From: Bacillota bacterium
GTDB taxonomy: Bacteria; Bacillota; Clostridia; Lachnospirales; Lachnospiraceae
Direction: 5' to 3'
Assembly (NCBI GenBank): GCA_023386815.1
Contig: JAEWIZ010000021.1
Location: forward strand, 96,357-160,356
Length of the DNA stretch: 64,000 nt
The notes under the pieces were generated by a model that worked only from the letters and a program-made list of their open reading frames with translations, made no database searches and had not been told where the DNA came from. The position numbers and the translations under genes are program-made. How positions within the stretch are numbered: the stretch's first letter is position 1; every line of letters starts with the position of its first letter. Below, piece after piece: positions 45,860-53,896 of the stretch.

Positions 45860-45964
45860 ATAAGAAAAAACCAAACAATTTCATATAATTGGCAGGATGA
45901 TACGATTTGATTTACAGATAATATTATTATCACTCAATATTAAATGTAACAGGAGGTAAACCAT

Positions 45965-46144
45965 ATGCCAAAAAAGCTCAGTACAAGAAATTCGAATAAC
46001 ACTAGTATTAATGTTAATAATAGCAGCGACATCAGTACAAGTAACAGTATGAACAGCGCTAATCACAGTGATTCCAAGGATGCAGCGGGTACAGAGACAA
46101 GAGGTAAAAAATCAAAAAATAGCCCTTACTATTCCTGGTGGTAA
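45965..46144 (+). CDS. Small Asn/Ser-rich protein
   Basis: A 59-residue frame with an ideal AGGAGG site six to seven bases before ATG and a terminator right after its stop. It is very hydrophilic (Asn and Ser make up about 40 percent of residues 9-35), with Lys-rich ends and an aromatic C-terminus, SPYYSWW. No membrane segment, no signal. Not recognised; composition resembles small spore or stress proteins of clostridia, which is only an impression. Below the size that automated callers often keep. Confidence 0.65.
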   Translation: MPKKLSTRNSNNTSINVNNSSDISTSNSMNSANHSDSKDAAGTETRGKKSKNSPYYSWW

Positions 46145-46152
46145 GGCTGAAG

Positions 46153-46202
46153 CGATCCACCTCTTAGTTGTCAACTGGCGATTAAGAGAGTGGATCGTTC
46201 TT
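46153..46202 (+). terminator. Terminator after the small Asn/Ser-rich gene
   Basis: CGATCCAC plus CTCTTA pairs with TAAGAG plus GTGGATCG (14 pairs, one bulged A), followed by TTCTT. Confidence 0.75.
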
Positions 46203-46223
46203 AATTAATTGTAAGGAGGATTA

Positions 46224-46370
46224 ATGATGGAGCAAGAAATCGATGAAGGCAATAAAATAATACATATTAGATGTACAACGGCAGAAAAAGAGAAAATTGT
46301 AGCGGAATTAACACCATATTTGTATGATTATCAATTTAACTTTCTTATCATAGATGATGTGAAAGAGTAA
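46224..46370 (+). CDS. Small protein of unknown function (48 residues)
   Basis: Starts at ATG 46224 or the in-frame ATG 46227; AAGGAGGA lies at 46213-46220, and the spacing suits 46227 better. The product has a plausible beta-alpha-beta pattern (KIIHIRCTTAEKEKIVAEL, then YQFNFLIIDDV) with one Cys. Not recognised. Its opening shares 15 identical bases (AATCGATGAAGGCAA) with the gene at 49103, so the two may be distant relatives. Confidence 0.6.
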   Translation: MMEQEIDEGNKIIHIRCTTAEKEKIVAELTPYLYDYQFNFLIIDDVKE

Positions 46371-46502
46371 GGAAAGAATGTAATAAAATGACTTATGTGG
46401 AAGTGTTCACATATAGCATACATATTTCTTTTCTATTATAATTTTCCTGCATGCATTACGAAAAAGTAACATGTAATAACATAATAATTAAAGGGGAAAA
46501 TT

Positions 46503-47876
46503 ATGAAGAGAATTGGAGTACTGCTACTTATTTGTTCCATACTGGCTAGCTTGTTGCCTTATAAAGCATTAGCAGCTGAGAATGCATCAACGGAATTGGA
46601 TTTAACAGCTTATTTACAGGAGATTTCTGTGACCAGGGGCTTTGAGGTTAGCAGGGGTGATATTGATTATGCACTATATATGAATTATAAGTCGTTCGAA
46701 GAGTTTAAAACAGTTGATGAACTAAAGGCGTTTTTGGGTGAGGTAATCCTGGCTGATCATAGTAATTTGGTTAATATCTATAGTAAATATAACTTAGAAC
46801 TTTCCTCGTTAACAGAGGTCTTAAAAGAGAACGGCGAGGAATTAAGCGATTATGTATTCCTAAGGGATCTGGACAATGCCCTGGATTATTACATCGTAAC
46901 AAAGGAAGTTGATTTTGAATCGAAGCTGGAAGCCTATTTAGCAGATGTTAGTAAAGAAAGAGGCTTTACAGTAACTCAGGAAGCGATTAATACTATTTTG
47001 AAAGAATATACTTATGATATTGATGATTTTGAGACGGTAGATGAGTTGAGTGATTATCTTGGGGATGTAATTAAGGCTGATTTTAGCAATTTAGATTACT
47101 TTGCGGATAACTTTAAGTTAGATAAGGAAGCACTTCTCCAATTGTTGGAGGATAAGGGGCTAAACATAAATGATCTTATCTATATGGATCAAATAGAAGA
47201 AGCTGTTTGGGACTATGCTGGTGACGATGTGCCTGATATTGATCTCACCGAATTTATGAGTTTATTAAGCCAAATTGGAATAACTGAGGCAGAGCTTGAT
47301 AACTTGCAAAATCATATGATCGCTAATGAAGAATTCTTTTCAAGTGAAGAGGCATCAGCCCTAATAGAGGATATTGCAAGTCGAATAGGGGCTTCTGCTG
47401 AAAATATCTATGAAAAGGTCATGGAGAATGAAAATTATAAACCAAGTGATGAGGAGATTTCTGAAATCGCCTCTCTCTTTGAGGAATTACTTTCTACGTT
47501 AAAACTCAAGGCTAGCTATAGTCTGATCAAAGATGGTGTAGAGACAAAATATACCTTAGAACAATTAATGAAGATTAATACAATAGAAGATTCAGATTTT
47601 AAAATAGAGTTATATAATGATCAATCGGTGTTATTATTAGATGCAGTCATTACCGAGGAATTTATAAAAGGTAATCTAGGTGAAGTAATTGATGAGGTAA
47701 ATGATTTGACTGAGACGGTAGTAAAGGATCAAGTGCCTACAGTGAAGGGTGGAAAGCTGCCAAAGACCGCATCGAATCATATTCCAATGGCGCTGCTTGG
47801 TATCGCTATGACCATCGGTGGTGCATTCGTATATCGAAAGCTAAGAACAAAAAATAGTGAACATCTGGGAGAGTAG
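46503..47876 (+). CDS. Processed acidic surface protein, LPXTA-anchored
   Basis: A 457-residue secreted protein: signal peptide (1 to about 24, ending ALAAE), strongly acidic mature part, and a sorting signal KLPKTA followed by a hydrophobic span and the basic tail YRKLRTK. Two repeats of about 100 residues (about 30-130 and 137-237) share YL-x-V-x-x-RGF-V and F-x-TVDEL-x-x-LG-VI-AD landmarks. This combination matches the processed acidic surface protein family, whose LPXTA signal is cut by a class D sortase; such a sortase follows eight bases later. Role on the surface is unknown. Confidence 0.87.
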   Translation: MKRIGVLLLICSILASLLPYKALAAENASTELDLTAYLQEISVTRGFEVSRGDIDYALYMNYKSFEEFKTVDELKAFLGEVILADHSNLVNIYSKYNLELSSLTEVLKENGEELSDYVFLRDLDNALDYYIVTKEVDFESKLEAYLADVSKERGFTVTQEAINTILKEYTYDIDDFETVDELSDYLGDVIKADFSNLDYFADNFKLDKEALLQLLEDKGLNINDLIYMDQIEEAVWDYAGDDVPDIDLTEFMSLLSQIGITEAELDNLQNHMIANEEFFSSEEASALIEDIASRIGASAENIYEKVMENENYKPSDEEISEIASLFEELLSTLKLKASYSLIKDGVETKYTLEQLMKINTIEDSDFKIELYNDQSVLLLDAVITEEFIKGNLGEVIDEVNDLTETVVKDQVPTVKGGKLPKTASNHIPMALLGIAMTIGGAFVYRKLRTKNSEHLGE

Positions 47877-47883
47877 ATACCAT

Positions 47884-48537
47884 ATGCGAATAAAACGATT
47901 CATTCTTCAAAGTGTCGTGATTGTTCTTATAATTTTGGGTCTTTTTGTGTCAATGAAGCACATTGTTTCATTTTTCAAGGGATATTTTGCACAGAATAAT
48001 CCTGGAACAAATATCGCAAAAGAAGTAGAAATTGAGAGTGAAACTACTTTGGATAGGAAAGCGGATGAATTAATATCTAAGATAATGGAGAGAAATGAGG
48101 AGCCAGTATTATACCCAGATCGACCGAAGAAGGGGGATAAGATAGGAGAGCTTTATATTCCGAAGCTGGAGGCTACTCTTCCCATTTATGAGGGAACTTC
48201 CGAAGAAGAGTTAAAGGAAGGCGTTGGCCATTTTGACGGCAGTGTACTCCCGGGAGAAAAGGATAACTCTGTATTAGCTGGGCACCGCGATACGGTGTTT
48301 CGAAACCTTGGTGAGGTTGGTGTTGGAGATTCTCTGATAATAAGTACTACTGCAGGGGAATTTGAGTATAAAGTTAATAAAGTGAGAATTGTTGATAAGG
48401 ATGATCGTACAGTAATTGTACCTAAGCCGCGAGCAACACTTACGATTAGTACCTGCTATCCCTTTTCCTATATTGGATCTGCACCAGAACGTTATATTCT
48501 GGTTGCATATTTGGCATCCGAAACGCTGGTGAAATAA
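47884..48537 (+). CDS. srtD: Class D sortase
   Basis: A 217-residue transpeptidase with an N-terminal membrane anchor (about 8-30) and a sortase barrel: GELYIPKLEATLPIYEG, catalytic His in LAGHRDTVF, Cys in TISTCYPF and Arg in APERYIL. Start ATG 47884 with GGGAGAG about ten bases upstream. It sits directly after an LPXTA protein, its obvious substrate. Class D is inferred from the motif context and the neighbour; the symbol is provisional. Confidence 0.87.
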   Translation: MRIKRFILQSVVIVLIILGLFVSMKHIVSFFKGYFAQNNPGTNIAKEVEIESETTLDRKADELISKIMERNEEPVLYPDRPKKGDKIGELYIPKLEATLPIYEGTSEEELKEGVGHFDGSVLPGEKDNSVLAGHRDTVFRNLGEVGVGDSLIISTTAGEFEYKVNKVRIVDKDDRTVIVPKPRATLTISTCYPFSYIGSAPERYILVAYLASETLVK

Positions 48538-48597
48538 GTGAATAGTTTTTTAGAAGCAACACATAATATCTTCAGTATTAAGTAATGGAGGTATGTG

Positions 48598-48792
48598 ATG
48601 TCAGATAGAAAGAACGCTAAAAATCCAAGTAATACAGAGCAGAATGTGAATGGCACTGCAGAAAAAAATATAACCGGGGATGACATGAACCGATATAAGA
48701 ATGCACTGGACAATGTTAGAAGTTATGTCAGTGGTGATAAGGAATGGTCATCCTCCAGCCATCAATTTTCCCGAGAGTCTAAAACAAAATAA
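48598..48792 (+). CDS. Small hydrophilic protein (64 residues)
   Basis: ATG 48598 with GGAGG six bases upstream. Rich in Asn, Lys and Ser; the middle (MNRYKNALDNVRSYVSGD) could form an amphipathic helix. No signal or membrane segment. It follows the sortase by 60 bases and is closed by a terminator about 80 bases later, so it may share that transcript. Similar in style to the gene at 45965. Not recognised. Confidence 0.6.
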   Translation: MSDRKNAKNPSNTEQNVNGTAEKNITGDDMNRYKNALDNVRSYVSGDKEWSSSSHQFSRESKTK

Positions 48793-48872
48793 GTATATAA
48801 TGACTGGAACCAGTAACTATTCGAATTGAATAAAATTATCTAAACTATAATTTATTTAACCTAAGAAATAAT

Positions 48873-48940
48873 AAGGGACACTTGAAAGGATGTACTGTTT
48901 AACACGGGAGATACATTCAGTTAAAAGTGTTCCTTTTTTT
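48873..48940 (+). terminator. Terminator after the sortase and small gene
   Basis: AAGGGACACTT pairs with AAGTGTTCCTT (11 pairs, one wobble), with a nested GGATGTA/TACATTC helix, followed by five more T. Beyond it, up to 49102, lies only AT-rich DNA with the repeats noted separately. Confidence 0.82.
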
Positions 48941-49059
48941 CGGATTTTGTTGCATTACGAAGCTTTGGATTGTAAAATGATATGTAATAATTTATGGAAT
49001 AGAGAAACAATATAGAATTAAGTAAGATGTACTTGATTTCATATTTGTAACTTTCAAAT

Positions 49060-49081
49060 TTCCTAACGAATTCCTAACGAA
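49060..49081 (+). repeat. Tandem 11-base repeat
   Basis: TTCCTAACGAA twice without a gap, one helical turn apart, 22 bases before the next start codon. Possible protein-binding site or slippage product. Confidence 0.5.
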
Positions 49082-49102
49082 TATTATAAGGAGAAATATA
49101 CA

Positions 49103-49306
49103 ATGAAAATCGATGAAGGCAAAATATTAAAGATAATGAATAAGTATGACAAAACAGTGGAAAGTACAGGTGCTTTTCTACTTGAAATTGATGACGGAGC
49201 CTTATATATCACCGATTCCTGTGAGGGTGTAGATATGGTTCAATTGGATAAAGACAAATGCTTCAAACTGGCGGAACTGTTTCGTGAGTTAGGAGAGAAT
49301 CTATAG
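49103..49306 (+). CDS. Small acidic protein (67 residues)
   Basis: ATG with AAGGAGA nine bases upstream. The sequence has a strand-rich middle (GAFLLEIDDGALYITDSCEG) and a helical end (KCFKLAELFRELGENL); two Cys. Not recognised. Stand-alone, ended by a large terminator structure at 49408-49507. Confidence 0.6.
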   Translation: MKIDEGKILKIMNKYDKTVESTGAFLLEIDDGALYITDSCEGVDMVQLDKDKCFKLAELFRELGENL

Positions 49307-49407
49307 CTGTATGATTATTCGAACCTGGAAATATATGACAGGGTACCAACAATATATTTAAGAGAAAATAAAAATTAAGCTGATAACAACTTAAGCTGAT
49401 CAAGAAT

Positions 49408-49507
49408 AAGAGCACTTATTATTTTGATTCGACCCTGATAAGCTAGACTTAAAATCTAACTTATTAGGGTTAGTTCATTTTAAGTGTTCTTTTTTTTGAC
49501 GCTTATG
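49408..49507 (+). terminator. Compound terminator with nested hairpin
   Basis: Outer stem AAGAGCACTT with AAGTGTTCTT and inner stem CCCTGATAAG with CTTATTAGGG (one wobble each), followed by seven T. Its outer stem closely resembles that of the terminator at 48873-48940. The rest of the gap to 49622 shows nothing else I can support. Confidence 0.8.
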
Positions 49508-49622
49508 ACTATTTATATGTTAGATTAGGAATTTGTAAAACTCTTAAAACTGCTTATAAAATTAAACCTTTCGTTCGTTTTGCATTGTCCAATCTATCTT
49601 AGATGTAGAAAGGAGATTTGGT

Positions 49623-50144
49623 ATGGGTAATACTTATATGGCAATTGATATTGAGGAGAAAAAGGGGAAGATGACCCTGGGATACTTAACTGATGGCAAG
49701 CTGCAACTCGAAGAGATACATCATTTTGAATATGGTCCGAAGGAGATTGACGGAGGCCTTAATGATGACATAGATACTATTATAAATGAAATAAAAAAAG
49801 GGCTAATTAAATGTAAAGAAATTAATAAACTTCCGGTTTTGGTTGGAATTAATGAATGGAATCATGAAATTATTTATAAATTATGTCATTTAAATACCCT
49901 ATCTCCTTTGATAATAAAACCGGGCAGTGTCATTGGAAGTCTGGCAATGGAGATTACGGAGGAAGTCGGCTATGATTGCATTGTTCTAATATCTGCTACA
50001 AAGCAAATGGAAACCAATATTGACCAAACGCTGTTAGGAGAGGACAAAGAAAGTAAGATATCAACGATTAGCAATCTGCTATTTCTTATGATCCTTAGCC
50101 ATGAGATACCGAATTTACAGGCGGCACAGGAATGTATAAATTAG
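49623..50144 (+). CDS. Shrunken rhamnulokinase-like (FGGY) protein
   Basis: A 173-residue protein that reads like rhamnulokinase with most of the enzyme removed. Residues 1-80 follow the kinase N-terminus (AIDIEEKKGKMTLGYLTDGK, then LEEIHHFEYG and KKGLIKCKEINKLPVLVGI), but the phosphate-loop ASSG is replaced by EEKKG. Residues about 92-130 (IIKPGSVIGSLAMEITEEVGYD, in parts) match a segment normally some 150 residues further on. The ATP-binding C-terminal domain is absent. The frame is intact with an AAAGGAG site, so it is probably expressed but not a kinase. I recognise this by eye, without an alignment. Confidence 0.6.
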   Translation: MGNTYMAIDIEEKKGKMTLGYLTDGKLQLEEIHHFEYGPKEIDGGLNDDIDTIINEIKKGLIKCKEINKLPVLVGINEWNHEIIYKLCHLNTLSPLIIKPGSVIGSLAMEITEEVGYDCIVLISATKQMETNIDQTLLGEDKESKISTISNLLFLMILSHEIPNLQAAQECIN

Positions 50145-50211
50145 AAGATACAGCGCTAGTTGATATCTGCTTTCTAAGTTCTAGAACGTGAATAAACATT
50201 TCTAAACAAAA

Positions 50212-50568
50212 TCAAGTAATTACTACCTCCGTATTAATTGGTACCAGGCTGCTTAATTCAATGACATCCTTGTTAAATAATCGAATACATCCATTGGAGA
50301 TATTCTTACCGATAGAGCTTGGATTGTTAGTGCCATGGATACCATAGCTTCCTCCCGGTGCGGTTAAGCCAAGCCACCTGGCACCGAAGGGTCCTCCTGG
50401 ATTCGTGGCCTTATTCTTTATACGAAAATGTCCCTTTGGTGTTGGAGTGGAGGCCTTACCGGTTGCAACGGGATATACTTTATAAATACCTCCGTTTTTT
50501 AAGAGAGTCAGGGTATGATTATTGGTATTGATTTGTATGGAATAAGTGGGAGAATTACTTGTTAGCAT
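50212..50568 (-). CDS. L,D-transpeptidase (YkuD domain)
   Basis: A 118-residue minimal YkuD domain. The catalytic triad region is intact: His78 in YGIHGTNN, and Cys94 in SNGCIRL with the following Arg. These enzymes make 3-3 peptidoglycan cross-links or attach proteins to the wall. No signal peptide or LysM is visible, so export is unexplained; some spore-associated members also lack one. The family usually has extra domains, making this an unusually small form. The site before ATG is weak. Confidence 0.87.
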   Translation of the reverse strand: MLTSNSPTYSIQINTNNHTLTLLKNGGIYKVYPVATGKASTPTPKGHFRIKNKATNPGGPFGARWLGLTAPGGSYGIHGTNNPSSIGKNISNGCIRLFNKDVIELSSLVPINTEVVIT

Positions 50569-50618
50569 AAGGTTTTACCTAATGGGTCTTTACTATAAAT
50601 AATATGATGCATACCACC

Positions 50619-50661
50619 AAAACGTATCACTTGGATACTAATTTATCCAGTGGTACGTTTT
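50619..50661. other. Hairpin in the divergent promoter region
   Basis: AAAACGTATCAC and GTGGTACGTTTT, with an inner GGATA/TATCC helix, form a nearly symmetric stem of about 17 pairs with one bulge. It lies upstream of both flanking genes, so it is not a simple terminator for either; an operator or leader structure is possible. Confidence 0.45.
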
Positions 50662-50756
50662 CATATTTTCAAAGCAACCTTTCATTAATTACTTGCTTAA
50701 TAAAAATTCACATGTTAGACTAATGAGTAGTTTTTGGTGGGTTGTGCGAGAACAAC

Positions 50757-51938
50757 ATGGAGGAAAAATTGAAACAAAAATTAAAATTAGAGATATATGA
50801 TCAATTCAAATGTAGTGCAGAGCAGTGTCCCTTTACCTGCTGTGAAGACTGGGAAATTGATATTGATCTGGATACTTATAGAAAATGGGAAGGTAATATT
50901 GAAATATCAAAGACACTTCCAGAAAAAGTTAGAACCAGAAAAAACAAAAATTGTACCGAACATTCTATTAAGATGGACTCGCGAGGAACTTGTCCCTATC
51001 TAAATTCCAACAAACTATGTACCTTAGTGATCGAACAGGGAGAGGATTATATTCCGCTAACCTGCAGAACTTTTCCCAGAGTCTTTCATAAGACAGAGGA
51101 GCTACAGGAATTATCGTTATCTTGTGCCTGTCCGGAAGTAGTTGATTTGTTAAGAGATTTAGAGGGTACCGTGGGTTTCTTGGATGGAAATAACACAAGG
51201 ACCCAAGCGGATCTTCTGATAGAATCGGAACTTCAAATTGCTATGATTCATCTGCTATGCAAGCAGGGGATTTCTCTTGACAGTCGGATTCTTCTTACCT
51301 TTCATATGCTTCTAGCGGTAAAGTCTTCTCCAGAAAATCAAAAAGAGATTCTTGAAAAATATGAGTATGAACATCATTTGACTAAAATCGAACAGTTATG
51401 GAAAAACAACTATGATTTACTGGAATCAAATTTACGGGAAGATACCTTTATTGAAGTAAGCGAGCTGTTCTTAGATATCGTAGAGAACTATCGCAGGCAA
51501 CGAAAATACCGGGTAAAACTAAATGCTATAGCGGAATTGGCAGAAAGCTTATTAGAGGGAACGAATACAAGATACCTAGGTGATTATGCCAAAGAATATA
51601 AACTTAAGTTTCCTGAATTGTTAGAAAAGCATGAGCAATTGCTTACCAATTGCATCGTTACTAAACTATTTGCTAATTGCTGCAGTAACAATATTGATGA
51701 TATGATTTTAGATTATCAAATCATAATAACAGAGTATATTCTAACGAAATATTCTGTGTTCTTAAATTACAAGTTGCTTGGAAATGATGTTGCTAACCCC
51801 TACACGCTTCTTAGGGATTATATTGTAGTATATTCCAGAATAATAGAGTACAATCAGGAAGGAATGAAGGAATTCTGGGAAGAGAGCTTTGAGGAAGCAA
51901 ATTGGGAAATAGGATATTTGCTTTTATTATTGGGTTAG
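50757..51938 (+). CDS. fliB: FliB family flagellin lysine-N-methylase
   Basis: A 393-residue protein with the FliB/YkgJ-like cysteine cluster at the N-terminus (FKCSAEQCPFTCCEDW and later CPYLN, LCTLV, PLTCRTFPR), likely an iron-sulfur or metal centre. FliB methylates lysines of flagellin in enterobacteria; clostridial homologues are assumed to do the same. The start could also be TTG 50742; ATG 50757 is chosen, with only a weak site. No flagellin gene is in the window, so the link to motility rests on the family and on the chemotaxis genes 20 kb upstream. Confidence 0.85.
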   Translation: MEEKLKQKLKLEIYDQFKCSAEQCPFTCCEDWEIDIDLDTYRKWEGNIEISKTLPEKVRTRKNKNCTEHSIKMDSRGTCPYLNSNKLCTLVIEQGEDYIPLTCRTFPRVFHKTEELQELSLSCACPEVVDLLRDLEGTVGFLDGNNTRTQADLLIESELQIAMIHLLCKQGISLDSRILLTFHMLLAVKSSPENQKEILEKYEYEHHLTKIEQLWKNNYDLLESNLREDTFIEVSELFLDIVENYRRQRKYRVKLNAIAELAESLLEGTNTRYLGDYAKEYKLKFPELLEKHEQLLTNCIVTKLFANCCSNNIDDMILDYQIIITEYILTKYSVFLNYKLLGNDVANPYTLLRDYIVVYSRIIEYNQEGMKEFWEESFEEANWEIGYLLLLLG

Positions 51939-51991
51939 GCGATTACGATACAGCTTCCTATTTATGATTGGTTAATGAGAGGAGAAAAAAC

Positions 51992-53125
51992 ATGATAAAC
52001 AGTGAGATATTAGAGATTAGAAAACAATTTAAGCATGAGAACAGTTCAATTACCAAGTTCAGCGGCTGCTATGTTGATGGTGAAAAGGTTATTAAGACAA
52101 AATTTACAGAGACCTTTCTATGTATGCCGGAAGAAGAGACTTTTAAATATTTTGAAATCTTTAAAAAAACCTTATCCGGTACGATAGGCAAGAATCTGAT
52201 TAATATGGAATTTCCAACAGAAACTGAATTTAATGGTGGAACTCAGCAATTCCTATTGAATTTAAGGGATAGTGAATTAAAGGATGAAGCACTTCTGGAT
52301 GAGTTTTATGAAAAAGTAATTCAATCCTATGATTTCGTAGGTAATTATTTGATTTTGCTGATTTATGCAGCTTACGATGTACCTGGAAAAACCAATGATA
52401 AAATCATGATGGATGATGCCTCTGATGAAGTGTATCGATTCATTCTGTGTTCCATCTGCCCGGTTAAGCTATCAAAACCTGGACTAAGTTATAATGAAGA
52501 CTCCAATGCGATTCAGAAACGTATCCAGGACTGGGTAGTAGGTACACCGATTAACGGCTTTTTATTTCCAGCCTTTCATGAACGCAGTACGGATATTCAC
52601 AATGTTCTTTATTATGCTAAAGAATCCGAGGATTTACATAGTGATTTTGTGGATCAGTTGCTCGGTTGTACCCTGCCTATGTCAGCGGGTGGACAAAAGG
52701 AAACCTTTCAGACGCTGATTGTTGAAACTCTTGGAGAAGAGTGTGAGTATGAAATTGTTAAAAATATACATGATAAATTAAATGAGATCATTGAAGAACA
52801 TAAAATGAAGGAGATACCTGAACCATTAACTCTGGATAAGATGGAAGTAAAGAACTTATTTGCAGAAAGTGGTGTTGAGGAGGAAAAACTTCAGGAATTT
52901 GAAAGGAATTATGAAAAGGTTGCTGGTGAAAATGTAGCCTTATTAGCTGCAAATGTAGCAAGTACAAGAGTGTTCGAGGTTAAGACCCCGGATGTTGTCG
53001 TTAAGGTCAACCCGGAACGAACTGAGCTAGTGCAGACAAAGATGGTGGATGGACGCCGTTGTCTGGTCATTGAAATAACGGATCAGGTTGAAGTTAATGG
53101 AATTAATGTAAAACCTGGATGTTAA
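51992..53125 (+). CDS. DUF4317 family protein
   Basis: A 377-residue soluble protein of the clostridial DUF4317 family, recognised from INSEILEIRKQFKHENSSIT, the SGCYVDGEK motif and YLILLIYAAYDVPGKTNDK region. Function is unknown across the family. ATG 51992 with GAGGAG upstream is better than the earlier TTG. It follows fliB by about 50 bases and is probably co-transcribed; a strong terminator comes after it. Confidence 0.87.
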   Translation: MINSEILEIRKQFKHENSSITKFSGCYVDGEKVIKTKFTETFLCMPEEETFKYFEIFKKTLSGTIGKNLINMEFPTETEFNGGTQQFLLNLRDSELKDEALLDEFYEKVIQSYDFVGNYLILLIYAAYDVPGKTNDKIMMDDASDEVYRFILCSICPVKLSKPGLSYNEDSNAIQKRIQDWVVGTPINGFLFPAFHERSTDIHNVLYYAKESEDLHSDFVDQLLGCTLPMSAGGQKETFQTLIVETLGEECEYEIVKNIHDKLNEIIEEHKMKEIPEPLTLDKMEVKNLFAESGVEEEKLQEFERNYEKVAGENVALLAANVASTRVFEVKTPDVVVKVNPERTELVQTKMVDGRRCLVIEITDQVEVNGINVKPGC

Positions 53126-53144
53126 TAGTTTTAGTAACATTCAA

Positions 53145-53209
53145 AAGGCTCTGCCAGTTTGTTTATCAATAACATTCGTGTTGATATACAAGGGCAAAGC
53201 CTTTTTTTT
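53145..53209. terminator. Terminator after the DUF4317 gene, possibly shared
   Basis: AAGGCT with AGCCTT outside, TTGTTTATCAA with TTGATATACAA inside, followed by eight T on the plus strand. It lies between converging genes; on the minus strand the flank is less T-rich, so it mainly serves the plus strand. Confidence 0.75.
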
Positions 53210-53238
53210 GTAAGAATTGATATCTCATAACGCTTCCT

Positions 53239-53397
53239 TTATCGCATTGGCATTTCCGCAGGGATTGATGGTGTAGCAGTCGAAGGATTCGGCTGTTCAA
53301 TCTCTGTATGGCTTGTATAGTCATTTTCAATCTTTGGTTCGTCTTTTGGTGCTTGAGGCTGATCGTCCTTAGTATACTTATCATTTTGCCATGTCAT
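53239..53397 (-). CDS. Small Pro/Asp-rich protein (52 residues)
   Basis: A short frame with AAAGGT about nine bases upstream of ATG. The product is hydrophilic and disordered in appearance: MTWQNDKYTKDD, a Pro/Lys/Glu middle and PSTATPSIPAEMP near the end. No membrane segment. Not recognised. A 72-residue frame in another phase (53166-53384) overlaps it and runs into the terminator, which makes that one the less likely gene. Confidence 0.5.
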   Translation of the reverse strand: MTWQNDKYTKDDQPQAPKDEPKIENDYTSHTEIEQPNPSTATPSIPAEMPMR

Positions 53398-53503
53398 ATC
53401 GAGGTTACCTTTCTATTGTAATGATATTTGTGACTTGTATATAAAAGCTAGTACCGAGTATTTGTATTATAACCGTAACCTATCTGTTAAAGTAGCAATT
53501 GCA

Positions 53504-53896
53504 CTATTTTTTAGGGCGCTTTGGCCTTGATAATGGGAATTCCCCATTTTTCTTTAATTCTTCAAATCGTTCCTGCATTCGTGCTTTTAACATAGAAGCG
53601 TCTTCCTTATTCATGATACCGAGATCAACGAGCTTGTCTAGTAGTTTGGCTTCCGCCTTCATTTCTTTTTCAATTAAGGAATATACTTCTGATTTCTGTT
53701 TGTTATTAAGAGAATTCCATTTTTCATTGGCGTCATTCATTATTTTATCAAAGGATGTTTGACTGTTCTCCCTATTGCTCTCAGACAATGTTACTGTTAC
53801 TGTGTTTGAATCAGCCGCAGCGACTGGTAAAGGACTCATGCTAAAGCAACTGATCATGGATGCGATAGCAATACCACATAGTTTTAACCTATCCAT
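53504..53896 (-). CDS. Secreted DUF2680-like protein
   Basis: A 130-residue exported protein: signal peptide (about 1-28, ending VAAADS), a Ser/Thr/Asn linker, and a helical domain with LNNKQKSEVYSLIEKEM then LVDLGIMNKEDASMLKARM, the pattern of DUF2680 (YckD-like), and a basic tail RPKRPKK. ATG 53896 has GAGGAAG upstream; an earlier start at 53923 would spoil the signal peptide. Function unknown; expected outside the membrane. Confidence 0.75.
   Translation of the reverse strand: MDRLKLCGIAIASMISCFSMSPLPVAAADSNTVTVTLSESNRENSQTSFDKIMNDANEKWNSLNNKQKSEVYSLIEKEMKAEAKLLDKLVDLGIMNKEDASMLKARMQERFEELKKNGEFPLSRPKRPKK

Noticed and set aside
53166..53384. A 72-codon minus-strand frame
   Set aside because: It runs into the T-rich terminator and overlaps a better small frame at 53239-53397, which has a ribosome site and a natural composition.
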